Assembly (NCBI RefSeq): GCF_014230355.1
Contig: NZ_JACLAX010000005.1
Coordinates: 124,001 to 188,000, forward strand
DNA: 64,000 nt
Direction: 5' to 3'
DNA from: Novosphingobium piscinae
GTDB lineage: Bacteria > Pseudomonadota > Alphaproteobacteria > Sphingomonadales > Sphingomonadaceae
Under the pieces are notes generated by a model, which was not told the DNA's origin, made no database searches, and worked only from the letters and a program-made list of their open reading frames with translations. This document shows, one piece after another, positions 9,294 through 17,983 of the stretch. Within the stretch, counting starts at the first letter, position 1; each line of letters begins with the position of its first letter. The translations under genes were made by a program, and so were the position numbers.

Positions 9294-9550
9294 GCGCGTC
9301 CATCCTCTGGACCGTCCGTATCGTCGGGGCGGGTCCACTGGGCGCGGATCGTGGCTTCGTAGTCCTTGCCGATCACGCCCTGGCCATAGCGGGTCCACAG
9401 CCCGAAGCCATGCTCGAGCCAGTCCTGCTCACCCGCCCGAAACGCGGCGATCGCCTCGCGGATCAGCGCCGCGCGCGATTTGCCGCGCTCGGCCGCCTCG
9501 GCATCAAGCCAGCGGATGTCATCATCAGGCAGGTCGGCAAGGATACGCAT
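9290..9550 (-). CDS. VapB-like ribbon-helix-helix (CopG-type) antitoxin
   Basis: 86 residues. The N-terminal half (MRILADLPDDDIRWLDAEA, then GKSRAALIREAI) has the beta-strand plus two-helix pattern of an RHH DNA-binding dimer. The C-terminal half with FGLWTRYGQ is the usual toxin-wrapping tail seen in sphingomonad CopG/PIN pairs. The stop overlaps the toxin start by 4 bases, so the two are translated together. The start codon abuts an AT-rich palindromic region (9549-9576) that also holds a promoter, consistent with the autorepression usual for this family. I see no Shine-Dalgarno sequence before the ATG. Confidence 0.85.
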   Translation of the reverse strand: MRILADLPDDDIRWLDAEAAERGKSRAALIREAIAAFRAGEQDWLEHGFGLWTRYGQGVIGKDYEATIRAQWTRPDDTDGPEDGRA

Positions 9551-9585
9551 GATATATAGATATCATATCATGATATAACTGTCAA
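9549..9585 (-). promoter_or_regulatory. TA promoter with overlapping palindromic operator; predicted leaderless start
   Basis: On the minus strand a perfect -35 TTGACA (9580-9585) is followed after 17 bases by TATCTA (9557-9562) and then, 6 bases later, by the antitoxin ATG. The start point would fall on or next to the ATG. Superimposed are repeated half-sites: ATGATAT 9549-9555 facing ATATCAT 9560-9566, and the 12-bp palindrome ATATCATGATAT at 9565-9576. This is the layout expected for RHH-antitoxin autorepression. The -10 assignment is inferred and weak (three matches). Confidence 0.65.
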
Positions 9586-9668
9586 GGGACAGACGTGACC
9601 CTTCGCACCCGGAAGGGGCTAGCATGGCCATGGTGAACGGTCCGTAAATGCGCGCGGCCGGGGCGGCT

Positions 9669-11057
9669 TCAGCGCTTGCCCTCGCTCGCCTTGCGGTCAG
9701 CCTTCTTGCGCTTCATCGTGTCGTGGAAGCGGTCGGCCCAACCGGGCTTGACCAGCTGTTCGGCGCGGACCAGCCGCAGCTCGCCATCCCCGACATCGCG
9801 GCTGACCGCGCTACCCGCCGCGACGATCGAGTCCGCGCCGATCCGCACCGGGGCGATCAGCGCGCTGTTGGAACCAATGAAGGCACGCTCGCCGATCACC
9901 GTCTTGTGCTTGAAGTAGCCGTCGTAGTTGCAGGTGATCGTTCCGGCGCCAATGTTGGCTCCCGCCCCGACTTCGGCGTCGCCCAGATAGGTCAGATGGT
10001 TGGCCTTGGCACCCGGTCCGAGCGTGGCGTTCTTCACCTCGACGAAGTTGCCGATCTTCGCGCCGGCCTCCAGCACGGCACCGGGGCGGAGCCGCGCATA
10101 GGGGCCCACCTCGACCCCCTCGGCCAGCCGCGCACCCTCGATGTGGCTGAAGCCGCGGATCGTCACGCTGTCGGCCACTACGACGCCTGGACCGAACCAG
10201 ACATTTGGCTCGATCGTCACGTCGCGCCCCAGTACCGTGTCCCAGGCGAACCAGACCGTCTCCGGGGCAATCAGCGTCGCACCATCGGCCATGGCCCGAA
10301 CGCGGCGCCGCGCCTGCCAGCGGGCCTCGGCCTCGGCCAGTTCGGCCCGGCTGTTGATCCCGGCGACCTCGTCGGAATCGGGCGTCACCACCACCGCGCA
10401 GTGCCCGCCCTCGGCATTGGCGATGTTGACCACATCGACCAGGTAGTACTCCCCCTGGGCATTGGTGTTGCCGACCTTGCCGAGCAGGTCGAACAGCCGA
10501 TCGGAACGGGCTGCCATCAGCCCGGAATTGCACAGCCGGCAGGCCCGTTCGGCCTCGCTGGCGTCCTTGTGCTCGACCATCCTGGCGATCCGACCGGTAT
10601 CGTCGGCGATCACCCGCCCGTACTGCAGCGGATCGGCCGGGGTGAAGCCCAGCACCACCACCTCGGGAGCATCGGCGGCGTGCAGCCGGTCGAGCATCAG
10701 GCGCATGGTCGCTGCGCTGACGAAGGGCACGTCGCCGTAGAGGATCAACACGTCCCCGGCAAAGCCGGCCAGCGCCGCTTCGGACTGCTGGACCGCATGA
10801 CCGGTGCCAAGCTGCGGTTCCTGCACGGCCAGGCTCGCCCGGGTGCCGAGCTGCCGCTCCAGCTGTTCGCGGCCGCTGCCGACCACGACGACCTGGCGCG
10901 ATGGCATCAACTCGGCAGCGCTGGCGAGGAGATGTTCGAGCATCGGCCGGCCGGCAATGGGGTGGAGCACCTTGTGCAGGTCGCTCTTCATCCGGGTGCC
11001 CTTCCCGGCGGCAAGGATCACGATGGCAAGCGGCGCGGTCGACTGTGCAGTGGTCAT
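9669..11057 (-). CDS. glmU: Bifunctional GlcNAc-1-P uridyltransferase / glucosamine-1-P acetyltransferase
   Basis: 462 residues, full length. It acetylates glucosamine-1-phosphate and then makes UDP-GlcNAc, the shared precursor of peptidoglycan and lipid A. The N-terminal nucleotidyltransferase half shows LAAGKGTRMKSD and LILYGDVPF; the C-terminal half is a left-handed beta helix of hexapeptide repeats (IGNFVEVKNATLG, then NIGAGTITCNYDG, the acetyl-CoA site region). ATG at 11057 has AAGGA 7 bases upstream. It is divergent from the phosphoglycolate phosphatase gene with an 81-base shared promoter gap. It works in the same pathway as glmS, located beyond the TA pair. Confidence 0.98.
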   Translation of the reverse strand: MTTAQSTAPLAIVILAAGKGTRMKSDLHKVLHPIAGRPMLEHLLASAAELMPSRQVVVVGSGREQLERQLGTRASLAVQEPQLGTGHAVQQSEAALAGFAGDVLILYGDVPFVSAATMRLMLDRLHAADAPEVVVLGFTPADPLQYGRVIADDTGRIARMVEHKDASEAERACRLCNSGLMAARSDRLFDLLGKVGNTNAQGEYYLVDVVNIANAEGGHCAVVVTPDSDEVAGINSRAELAEAEARWQARRRVRAMADGATLIAPETVWFAWDTVLGRDVTIEPNVWFGPGVVVADSVTIRGFSHIEGARLAEGVEVGPYARLRPGAVLEAGAKIGNFVEVKNATLGPGAKANHLTYLGDAEVGAGANIGAGTITCNYDGYFKHKTVIGERAFIGSNSALIAPVRIGADSIVAAGSAVSRDVGDGELRLVRAEQLVKPGWADRFHDTMKRKKADRKASEGKR

Positions 11058-11138
11058 GCCTGCGTCCTTGCCAGCAAATCGTTACGGTTTCCACGCCCGA
11101 CGTTGCGGTTTCCGCCGCTTTGCGCCACGGCGCCGGGC

Positions 11139-11810
11139 ATGACCAGCTTCCCTTTCCGCATCGTTGGCTTCGATCTCGACGGCACCCTGCTCGATACCCA
11201 TGGCGATCTGGGCGCCGCGCTCAACCACGCGCTCGCCCTGGCCGGTCGGCGGCACGTGCCGGTCGAGCAGGTGACCAACCTGATCGGCGGCGGGGCGCGG
11301 CAGATGCTGCTGCGCGCGCTGGAACTCACCGGAACCGTCCCGCCCGAGGACGAGGTCAAGGCGCTGCATCGCGAACTGATCGCCTTCTACACCGACAACA
11401 TTGCCGTCCACACCCGCCTTTATCCCGGAGGGGAGGCCATGCTGGACGGTCTGGCCGCGCAGGGGGTGCAGATCGCGGTGGTCACCAACAAGCTCGAGGC
11501 ACTCGCCGTGCGCCTGCTCGATGCGCTCGGCCTCACCCCGCGGCTCGCCACGGTGATCGGAGGCGACACGCTTGGCCCCGGCCGGGCCAAGCCCGCTCCC
11601 GACCTCCTGCACGAAATGCTGCGCCGGCTGGGCGGCGGCCCGGCTGCCTTCGTCGGTGACACGACGTTCGACACCCGTGCCGCGGCGGCTGCCGGCCTGC
11701 CCTGCGTGGCAGTGCGGTTCGGGTTCAACGACGTGCCGGTCGAGACGATGGGAGCCCGCGCGATCATCGACCATTACGACCAATTGATCCCGGTCCTCAG
11801 GCAGCTTTGA
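11139..11810 (+). CDS. gph: Phosphoglycolate phosphatase (HAD family)
   Basis: 223 residues. HAD motif I GFDLDGTLLDT near the N terminus, a helical cap, motif II in VVTNKLE, Lys in GRAKPAPDLL, and motif III in FVGDTTFDTRAA. It dephosphorylates 2-phosphoglycolate, often formed during repair of oxidised DNA ends. The long open frame running upstream to about 9648 is antisense to glmU and not part of the protein; ATG 11139 places motif I at the usual position. The start has no clear Shine-Dalgarno. HAD phosphatases are promiscuous, so the substrate is inferred from family resemblance. Confidence 0.9.
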   Translation: MTSFPFRIVGFDLDGTLLDTHGDLGAALNHALALAGRRHVPVEQVTNLIGGGARQMLLRALELTGTVPPEDEVKALHRELIAFYTDNIAVHTRLYPGGEAMLDGLAAQGVQIAVVTNKLEALAVRLLDALGLTPRLATVIGGDTLGPGRAKPAPDLLHEMLRRLGGGPAAFVGDTTFDTRAAAAAGLPCVAVRFGFNDVPVETMGARAIIDHYDQLIPVLRQL

Positions 11811-12030
11811 GTCGGACAACGCAGCGCCAGGCATGATTATGACAGCTGCGTTACAGCAGCGATAGATCGTGCATTTCTTTCGGTGAATGACGGCCCTGCG
11901 CCGCTGCGCGGGCGCATCCCTTCACAAAACCGTAACGGCTCCGCGCGGATCGTAGTATGATCCGGTCCCGGCAACCGCGCCGCGACATCACCCGTCCGTC
12001 CTTCCGGGGCGGGCGATCGGGAGAAGGATG

Positions 12031-12561
12031 ATGAAGCACGGTCACCTCCTGCTGGCTGCGCTTGGCCTGCTCGCCGCGGGCACAGCCCGGGCCGAGCGCC
12101 TCGACATCGATCACCGCCTTTACCAGCCGCTCAACTCGGCGCTGCAACAGCCGCATGATGGCAGCGTGTTCTACCAGGCCAGCCCGTCAGGGCGGATCTT
12201 CGACCGGATCCTCGTTCGTGGCACCTCGGCCGAACATGACTGGACCGAAGCGCTGGAGCTGACCACCGTGCCCCGCAAAGCCGAACGCAAGACGCCGCAG
12301 GAGTGGTTCGCCGCATTCCAGGCCGCCAGCGAGAGCACCTGCCCGGCGAAGGTGAGCGTGCTGGGCGAGGACGAAAGGTCGATCACCTTCGCGCTTGAAG
12401 CGCCCCCCTGCAGCACGGGCACGCCGCTGAGCGGGCTCTATCGGGTCATCTATGGCCGCAAGACGGTCTATGTCGTCAGCGCCAAGCTGAAGGGCACCAT
12501 GGCGGCCGACCAGCGCCAGCAGTTGCTCACCCTGCTCAGTTCGGCACGGCTGGCCGGCTAA
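12031..12561 (+). CDS. Secreted hypothetical protein
   Basis: 176 residues with a signal peptide (MKHGHLLLAALGLLAAGTARA). I do not recognise the family. The mature part is soluble, with two Cys (ESTCPAKV and PPCSTGTP) likely to form a periplasmic disulfide, and a strand-rich pattern ending in a helix (ADQRQQLLTLLSSARL). ATG 12031 is preferred because GGGAG lies 7 bases upstream; ATG 12028 directly precedes it and differs by one residue. The gene stands alone and is convergent with the DUF2794 gene across a 156-base gap rich in dyads. Confidence 0.75.
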   Translation: MKHGHLLLAALGLLAAGTARAERLDIDHRLYQPLNSALQQPHDGSVFYQASPSGRIFDRILVRGTSAEHDWTEALELTTVPRKAERKTPQEWFAAFQAASESTCPAKVSVLGEDERSITFALEAPPCSTGTPLSGLYRVIYGRKTVYVVSAKLKGTMAADQRQQLLTLLSSARLAG

Positions 12562-12603
12562 GGATCAGGCTGTGGCGGGCTGGAGGTTGTCCTGATGGTG
12601 TCT

Positions 12604-12675
12604 TGAACGGCGCCAAGGCCCGTTCATCGCGAGCGAGGTCGGGAGGCATCGCTGACCACGTCCCGACGTCGCTCG
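12604..12675. repeat. Two consecutive inverted repeats in a convergent gap
   Basis: The first dyad is TGAACGG (12604-12610) with CCGTTCA (12620-12626). The second has 15-base arms at 12630-12644 and 12661-12675 that match with a single mismatch, around a 16-base spacer. No T-run follows on either strand. Possible roles are a bidirectional terminator for the convergent genes or a dispersed palindromic element; the sequence alone does not decide. Confidence 0.6.
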
Positions 12676-12717
12676 AGGCGAACCGAGGACAGCGCTCCAA
12701 CCTTCTCGGGACCCGCT

Positions 12718-13104
12718 TTAGTCTTCGACGATCTTCAGCAGGCGCCGCTCGATCGGGCTGAGCACCCCGGCCAGTTCGTGCCCGCGCTTGAGCACCTGGC
12801 CGGTCTCGCCGAACAGGGTCCACATGCCCTGCTTGCCGCGCAGCGCGGGGCGCTTCTCCAAGCGCGCCTGGGGCCGCTCCGCAGCCCGGCGGAACGCCAG
12901 GAAACTGGCCGCGTCACGACCGAAATCCATCGCATAGTCGCGCCATTCTCCGGCCGCCACCATCCGGCCGTAGAGGTCAAGGATCCGGGCCAATTCCTGC
13001 CGGTCAAAACCGACCTGCGCGGCTGACTGCGCCGGAAAAGGCACGATCTGCGCGCCTGGCCCCGTGCCGCCTCGGCCGCCCGGCGGGTGATCGGCCCGGG
13101 CCAA
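12718..13104 (-). CDS. DUF2794 family protein
   Basis: Up to 128 residues from TTG 13104; the family-conserved part begins at VPFPAQ, so the GTG at 13044 (108 residues) is an equally good start. Recognised by the characteristic core LDLYGRMVAAGEWRDYAMDF, RKQG-like KQGMWTLF and the tail VLKRGHELAGVL. DUF2794 is a small alphaproteobacterial family without an assigned function. The TTG lies 3 bases after the stop of the serine acetyltransferase gene on the same strand, so the two are probably co-transcribed. Neither candidate start has a strong Shine-Dalgarno. Confidence 0.82.
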   Translation of the reverse strand: MARADHPPGGRGGTGPGAQIVPFPAQSAAQVGFDRQELARILDLYGRMVAAGEWRDYAMDFGRDAASFLAFRRAAERPQARLEKRPALRGKQGMWTLFGETGQVLKRGHELAGVLSPIERRLLKIVED

Positions 13105-13107
13105 GCC

Positions 13108-13827
13108 TCAGCCGCCCGTGCGCCGCTGCGAGCTGGACGGCGGCAGCGGCTGACTGGCCTCGCGCAGCGCGGCCAGCTCATTCCTCAAGGCCGCCACTTC
13201 CGCCTCCAGTGCAGCAAGCCGCGAGGTGCCCGCAGCCAGCTCGGCACTGTCACTGCACGGCTCCTGGCACGGCGTGCCATAGGGCATGAAGTCCTTCTGC
13301 CAGGTTTCTGCCGGGACCAGGGTCGAGCGCGCCTTGACCCCCACCATGGTCGCCCCCTCGGGAACGTCCTCGGTGACCACCGCATTGGCTCCGACCCGCG
13401 CCCGCGCCCCGACGATGATCGGTCCGAGGATCTGCGCACCGGACCCGACGATCACCCCGTCCTGCAGGGTCGGATGGCGCTTGCCGCCAACCCCGTTGGC
13501 CGGATTGGTGCCACCCAGGGTCACGCACTGGTAGATCGTGACATTGTCCCCGATTTCCGCAGTTTCGCCGATAACGGTAAAGCCGTGATCGATGAACAGG
13601 TGCCGACCGATCCGCGCGCCGGGATGGATGTCGATCCCGGTCACGAAACGACTGAAGTGGTTGACCAGCCGGGCCAGGAAGTACAGCTCGCCAGCAAACA
13701 GCCAATGGGCAATGCGATGGAAGCCGACCGCCCAGAGCCCCGGATAAAGGAGCACCTCCCACCGCGACCGGGGAGCCGGATCGCGCGCCTCGATCGAGTC
13801 GAGGTATTCGGTCAAACGCCTGAACAT
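13108..13827 (-). CDS. Serine O-acetyltransferase, EpsC type
   Basis: 239 residues. It transfers acetyl from acetyl-CoA to serine to make O-acetylserine for cysteine synthesis. The left-handed beta-helix core is clear ([18 protein letters not shown], then [19 protein letters not shown]), with the conserved Asp-His of the active site in [11 protein letters not shown]. It lacks the long N-terminal helical domain of E. coli CysE, which marks the EpsC/SrpH form. The last ~45 residues, after a Cys-containing segment (TPCQEPC), look like a coiled coil ([20 protein letters not shown]), an unusual extension. ATG 13827 has GAGGG a few bases upstream. A longer frame into hdaA is not supported. Confidence 0.9.
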   Translation of the reverse strand: MFRRLTEYLDSIEARDPAPRSRWEVLLYPGLWAVGFHRIAHWLFAGELYFLARLVNHFSRFVTGIDIHPGARIGRHLFIDHGFTVIGETAEIGDNVTIYQCVTLGGTNPANGVGGKRHPTLQDGVIVGSGAQILGPIIVGARARVGANAVVTEDVPEGATMVGVKARSTLVPAETWQKDFMPYGTPCQEPCSDSAELAAGTSRLAALEAEVAALRNELAALREASQPLPPSSSQRRTGG

Positions 13828-13891
13828 GTTGCCCTCATTGTCTTTCAATTGCCTTCGCGAGGCAAGCTGCCTTGCCGGCGCTCCGTCGCGG

Positions 13892-14512
13892 CTAGGCCGG
13901 ATCGTGCCGCCCCGGCCCGTTGAGCTCCTCGAGCGCCTCGCGCCAGATCGACAGCGTCGGCGGCTGCTTGCGCGCGAGGCTGAGGCGATCGATCGTGGCC
14001 ACGATCCGTTCGGCGCCGAGATGGCTACGCTCGACCCGCGGCACAAGATAGGCCGTCGCATCGGGCCCCAATGCCAGACTGCGCTGCTCGGCGTGGAGGG
14101 CGATCAGGTCGGCCAGCATGGCGTCATCCGGCGTGCCGATCGCCAGGTGGAGCGCCGCGCCCAGCCGCGAGGCAAGGTCGGGCAAGCGCACGGTCCAGCC
14201 GCCGGGCAGGGCATTGACCACCATCAGCAGGGGCCGACCCGCCTCCTGAGCCCGGTTCCAGCGATGGAACAGATCGGTCTCGTCGAGCTGTTCGACATCG
14301 TCGAGCACCTCGCCCCCGGTGCTCGTGGCGAACCAGCGCGCCAGCAGCGACTTGCCGGACCGCGGCGGACCGGCCAGCAGTGCGGTGCGATAGGGCCAGT
14401 GCGCCGACTGGCCGAGCGCATCGAGCACGGCGGCATTGGCCGAGCCGACGATGATCCGCCCCGGGGTGCGGGCAGCGGCCAAGGGCAAGGGGATCTGGCG
14501 GGCGCCGGACAT
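13892..14512 (-). CDS. hdaA: DnaA-homologue HdaA-type replication regulator
   Basis: 206 residues, resembling the AAA+ domain of DnaA without the C-terminal DNA-binding domain. Alphaproteobacterial HdaA acts with the beta clamp (dnaN is at 55366-56484) to promote hydrolysis of DnaA-ATP and prevent re-initiation. Seen: N-terminal QIPLPL, a clamp-binding-like motif, Walker A GPPRSGKS, a degenerate Walker B in VLDDVEQLD, and the C-terminal lid. ATG 14512 puts QIPLPL at the start of the protein, as in the family. It is 10 bases downstream of the DUF2066-like gene, probably in one transcript. Confidence 0.88.
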   Translation of the reverse strand: MSGARQIPLPLAAARTPGRIIVGSANAAVLDALGQSAHWPYRTALLAGPPRSGKSLLARWFATSTGGEVLDDVEQLDETDLFHRWNRAQEAGRPLLMVVNALPGGWTVRLPDLASRLGAALHLAIGTPDDAMLADLIALHAEQRSLALGPDATAYLVPRVERSHLGAERIVATIDRLSLARKQPPTLSIWREALEELNGPGRHDPA

Positions 14513-14522
14513 CGCGGCGGGA

Positions 14523-15779
14523 TCAGCGGCGGATGCTGAGGGCACCGTTGCCCAGGGTCACCGTATAGCCGCGGGCGCGCAGCGCCGCCGCCAAATCGTC
14601 CAGCCCGCCGGAATAGCTGACCCGCATCACCGAGGTGCCGCCCATTGCCAGACTGGTGGTGGCGGCGCTCTTGACCCCAGTGATCCCGCGCACGGCGGCC
14701 AGTGCGGCATCCACCGCGCGCACGTCTGGCGAGGCAAACTGGACGGTAAAGGCAGCCGGTGCATCGACCGACGGGGCGGCGACGATGGTTGGCGCCGCAG
14801 CTCCCGGGACCGCATCCGCCACGATCGCCTGCTCCTGCGCCGCGGTCACCCGGTTCGCAGCCGCAAGCAGCGCGGCCACCGCCGGATCGAGCGTCAGCCG
14901 CTCGGAATTGAGCGTCGGATTGACCCGCAAGGTGCCGGCCAGCAGCGCATCGGTGTAGATCCGGTCCATCCGCCGCACCGCCTCGTCGAGCATGGCGGGG
15001 ACCTGGTCGGGACCCTTGGCGGTGAGGGTGAAACTCGACAGAGGCCGGTTGTCGGGACCGTAGCGGGCGGTGAAGGTGCCCTGGACCGGACCGCCCGGCC
15101 ATTGCCGCTCGATCCGGGCAACCGGCACGATCACGTCGCTCGCCCCGAACTGGTCAAGGATGTTGCGCCACCAGGTCCGGCTGCGGCGGCTGACCTGCCC
15201 GGCCGTCAACAGCAGCGAATCGCCACCGCCACCGGTGGGACGGACGTAGTCGATCGCGCTGGCCCCGGCATGGAACCGTGCCCAGGCCGCCTGCCACGGG
15301 GTGCGCACCTCGTAAATCTGGGCCACCCCGCCCGAGTAGAGCAGCGGCAGCATCAGCAGGGGTTGCGACCGCGTCCCAACGGCGCTGGCCCCGGCGACGA
15401 ACTGCCCGGAGCGGGTCCGGTCGAAGATCACCCCCAGCGTGGCGATGTAACGGCGGGGCCCGATCTGCTCGCGCTCGATCACCACCGAGGACACCAGTCC
15501 CTCGAGCTGGCCGTCGGCCAGTTGCGGCCCACCAGCCTTGGCCCAGGCCAGCCGGGTCGCTTCGCGCCAGCCGTTGCGACGCGCCTCCTCGGCGGTCTTG
15601 CCGGTGGTGTTGACCTGGATCCCGTCGACCTGGATGTCGCCCGTGCTGGCGACCGGGGCGATCCCCCGCTCGCCCTCGATCTGGGCGACCAGCCGAGCCG
15701 GACCGATCACCGCGACAGCCAGCGCCCCGGCCAGGACCAGACCGCCGCCCAGGGGCAGAAGACCGGGCCGCTGCGCCAT
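14523..15779 (-). CDS. Exported DUF2066-like protein with C-terminal HMA-like fold
   Basis: 418 residues from ATG 15779; ATG 15827 would add 16 residues (MLFHDLSLRTRRWRPT). The N terminus has a hydrophobic export or anchor segment (LVLAGALAVAVIGPARLVAQ). The middle matches the DUF2066 pattern often found beside hdaA and purMN (AEEARRNGWREATRLAW). The last ~70 residues (FTVQFASPDVRAVDAALAA, then ALRARGYTVTLGNGALSIRR) look like a ferredoxin-like heavy-metal-associated fold, but no CxxC metal motif is present. Function unknown. It is divergent from purM with about 120 bases between starts. No Shine-Dalgarno is evident at either candidate start. Confidence 0.78.
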   Translation of the reverse strand: MAQRPGLLPLGGGLVLAGALAVAVIGPARLVAQIEGERGIAPVASTGDIQVDGIQVNTTGKTAEEARRNGWREATRLAWAKAGGPQLADGQLEGLVSSVVIEREQIGPRRYIATLGVIFDRTRSGQFVAGASAVGTRSQPLLMLPLLYSGGVAQIYEVRTPWQAAWARFHAGASAIDYVRPTGGGGDSLLLTAGQVSRRSRTWWRNILDQFGASDVIVPVARIERQWPGGPVQGTFTARYGPDNRPLSSFTLTAKGPDQVPAMLDEAVRRMDRIYTDALLAGTLRVNPTLNSERLTLDPAVAALLAAANRVTAAQEQAIVADAVPGAAAPTIVAAPSVDAPAAFTVQFASPDVRAVDAALAAVRGITGVKSAATTSLAMGGTSVMRVSYSGGLDDLAAALRARGYTVTLGNGALSIRR

Positions 15780-15899
15780 GGTCGGGCGCCAGCGGCGCGT
15801 GCGGAGGGAAAGATCATGAAACAGCATGGGGGAAACCGCGCGCCTTTTGCCCAAAGGCAAGTGGAAATCCAAGCGCGAAACGGCTAGGCGGCGCGGGAT

Positions 15900-17003
15900 A
15901 TGGCAAATGATCCCGAACAGCAGTCCTACAGCTACGAGCAGGCAGGCGTCTCGATCGCCGCCGGCAACGCGCTGGTCAAGGCCATCGCCCCGCTCGCCCG
16001 CGCGACGGCCCGTCCCGGTGCGGACGCCGAGCTTGGCGGCTTTGGCGGGTTCTTCGACCTGCGGGCCGCGGGCTACAAGGATCCGCTGCTGGTTGCCGGC
16101 AACGACGGGGTAGGCACCAAGGTCAAGCTCGCGATCGATCACGACCGCCACGACCGCATCGGCATCGACCTGGTCGCGATGTGCGTGAACGATCTGATCG
16201 TCCAGGGCGCCGAGCCGCTGCTGTTCCTCGACTATTTCGCCACCGGCAAGCTGGACAACGGCGTGGCCGAGCGCGTCGTTGCCGGGATCGCCGAAGGCTG
16301 CAAGCTGGCTGGATGCGCGCTGATCGGCGGCGAGACCGCCGAGATGCCGGGGATGTACGCGCCGGGTGACTACGATCTGGCCGGATTTTGCGTCGGTGCG
16401 GTCGAGCGGGGCGAGCAGCTCACCGGCGACAAGGTCCGGGCGGGCGACGTGCTGATCGGCCTCGCCTCGTCCGGGGTCCATTCGAATGGCTATTCGCTGG
16501 TCCGCCGCTTGGCTGCCGACAAGGGCTGGAAGCTCGAGCGCCCGGCCCTGTTCAATCCCGAGGTACTGCTGATCGAGGCGCTGATCGAGCCGACCCGGAT
16601 CTACGTGAAGAGCCTGCTCCCGCTGATCCGAGCGGGACGTATCCATGCCCTCGCCCACATCACGGGTGGTGGCCTGCTCGAGAACGTGCCGCGGGTCCTG
16701 CCCGCAGGGCTGCATGCCCGGATCGACGCCGGGGCCTGGGATCAGCCGCGACTGATGGCCTTCCTCCAGGCCCAGGGCAATATCGAGCCGGGCGAGATGG
16801 CCCGCACGTTCAACTGCGGGATCGGCATGGTCCTGGCCGTGGCAGCCGAGGAGGTCGCAGGGCTGATGGCCGATCTGGCCGCCGCGGGCGAGACGGCCAT
16901 GGTCGTCGGCGCGATCGAGCCCGGCGCGCGCGGCTGCACGGTGCAGGGCGCGGACGAGGTCTGGTCGGGCCGGGGAGCCTGGGAAGCGGTCCACCTTGCC
17001 TGA
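15900..17003 (+). CDS. purM: Phosphoribosylformylglycinamidine cyclo-ligase
   Basis: 367 residues, normal length. It makes aminoimidazole ribotide from FGAM with ATP, the fifth step of de novo purine synthesis. Family segments are clear: [16 protein letters not shown] near the N terminus, [13 protein letters not shown] (nucleotide site), [50 protein letters not shown] and FNCGIGM. Its stop overlaps the purN start region by 8 bases, so purM and purN are co-translated. Divergent from the DUF2066-like gene. Confidence 0.98.
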   Translation: MANDPEQQSYSYEQAGVSIAAGNALVKAIAPLARATARPGADAELGGFGGFFDLRAAGYKDPLLVAGNDGVGTKVKLAIDHDRHDRIGIDLVAMCVNDLIVQGAEPLLFLDYFATGKLDNGVAERVVAGIAEGCKLAGCALIGGETAEMPGMYAPGDYDLAGFCVGAVERGEQLTGDKVRAGDVLIGLASSGVHSNGYSLVRRLAADKGWKLERPALFNPEVLLIEALIEPTRIYVKSLLPLIRAGRIHALAHITGGGLLENVPRVLPAGLHARIDAGAWDQPRLMAFLQAQGNIEPGEMARTFNCGIGMVLAVAAEEVAGLMADLAAAGETAMVVGAIEPGARGCTVQGADEVWSGRGAWEAVHLA

Positions 17004-17961
17004 GCCGACGGCGCCCCGGACGCGGGTCGCGGTCCTGATCTCGGGCAGCGGCACCAACATGGCCGCGCTGCTCTATGCCAGCCGCCTTGCCGGCTGCCCC
17101 TACGAGATCGTGTTGGTCGCCTCGAACAACCCGGCCGCGCCGGGACTGGACCTTGCCCGCGCCGAGGGCGTGCCGACCTTCGCCCTCGCGCACAAGGGCA
17201 TGGCGCGCGAGGAGCACGACGCGGCCATGCACCACGCGCTCACTGCGGCGCGGGCAGACTATGTCGCGCTGGCGGGCTATATGCGCGTCCTGTCCGACGG
17301 GTTCGTCGCCCAGTGGGCCGGGCGGATGCTCAACATCCACCCTTCCCTGCTGCCCCGCTACCCCGGGCTCCACACCCACCAGCGCGCGATCGAGGCGGGG
17401 GACAGCCATGGGGGCTGCTCGGTGCACCTCGTCACCGCCACGCTCGACGAGGGACCGCTGCTCGGCCAGTTGGCCGTGGCGATCCGTCCCGGCGACACCG
17501 CCGATACGCTCGCGGCGCGGGTGCTGTTCGCCGAGCACCAGCTCTATCCCCGCTGCCTGGCCGACTATGTGGCACGGGTGCGTGATCCCCGCTGGCTCAC
17601 CGCGCAGGTTCGCGAGCGGGCGATGGCGCTGCCCGAGGCCGAGGAGACGCTGTCGCACGGGATGGCCTGCTTCGGCGTGGTGAAGGGGAAGAAGTTCGCC
17701 TGGGTCAGCGCCGATCACCACGGCGACGGACGGGTGGCGTTGCTGGTCAAGATCAGCGGGACCGACGAGCAGGCCGACCTGATCGAGCGGGACCCTGAAC
17801 GCTATTTCCGTCCCGCCTATTTCGGGGGCGACTGGATCGCGATCCGGCTCGATCTCGGCGATACCGATTGGGACGCAGTCGACGATTGGCTGCAGCGCAG
17901 CTGGCGTGCGATCGCGCCCAAGCGGCTGACCGCGCTCCTCGACGTTGCTGACATGTTCTGA
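16996..17961 (+). CDS. purN: PurN glycinamide ribonucleotide formyltransferase fused to a YjbR/MmcQ-like domain
   Basis: 321 residues, about 110 more than ordinary PurN. Residues ~1-205 are the formyl-THF-dependent GAR transformylase of purine synthesis: [13 protein letters not shown] at the phosphate loop, then [12 protein letters not shown] and DEGPLLGQ, supplying the catalytic Asn, His and Asp. Residues ~210-315 ([46 protein letters not shown]) match the MmcQ/YjbR fold, a small CyaY-like domain of unsettled function. There is no stop or restart between them. The start is TTG inside the end of purM; no ATG occurs before the phosphate loop. The fusion may be lineage-typical. Confidence 0.92.
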   Translation: MPEPTAPRTRVAVLISGSGTNMAALLYASRLAGCPYEIVLVASNNPAAPGLDLARAEGVPTFALAHKGMAREEHDAAMHHALTAARADYVALAGYMRVLSDGFVAQWAGRMLNIHPSLLPRYPGLHTHQRAIEAGDSHGGCSVHLVTATLDEGPLLGQLAVAIRPGDTADTLAARVLFAEHQLYPRCLADYVARVRDPRWLTAQVRERAMALPEAEETLSHGMACFGVVKGKKFAWVSADHHGDGRVALLVKISGTDEQADLIERDPERYFRPAYFGGDWIAIRLDLGDTDWDAVDDWLQRSWRAIAPKRLTALLDVADMF

Positions 17962-17983
17962 CCGCCGGGCCCAAGCCCCGGAG

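Noticed and set aside
9648..11138. Plus-strand open frame running into the phosphatase gene
   Set aside because: It is antisense to glmU. The phosphatase motif I needs a start near 11139, so the upstream part is read-through.
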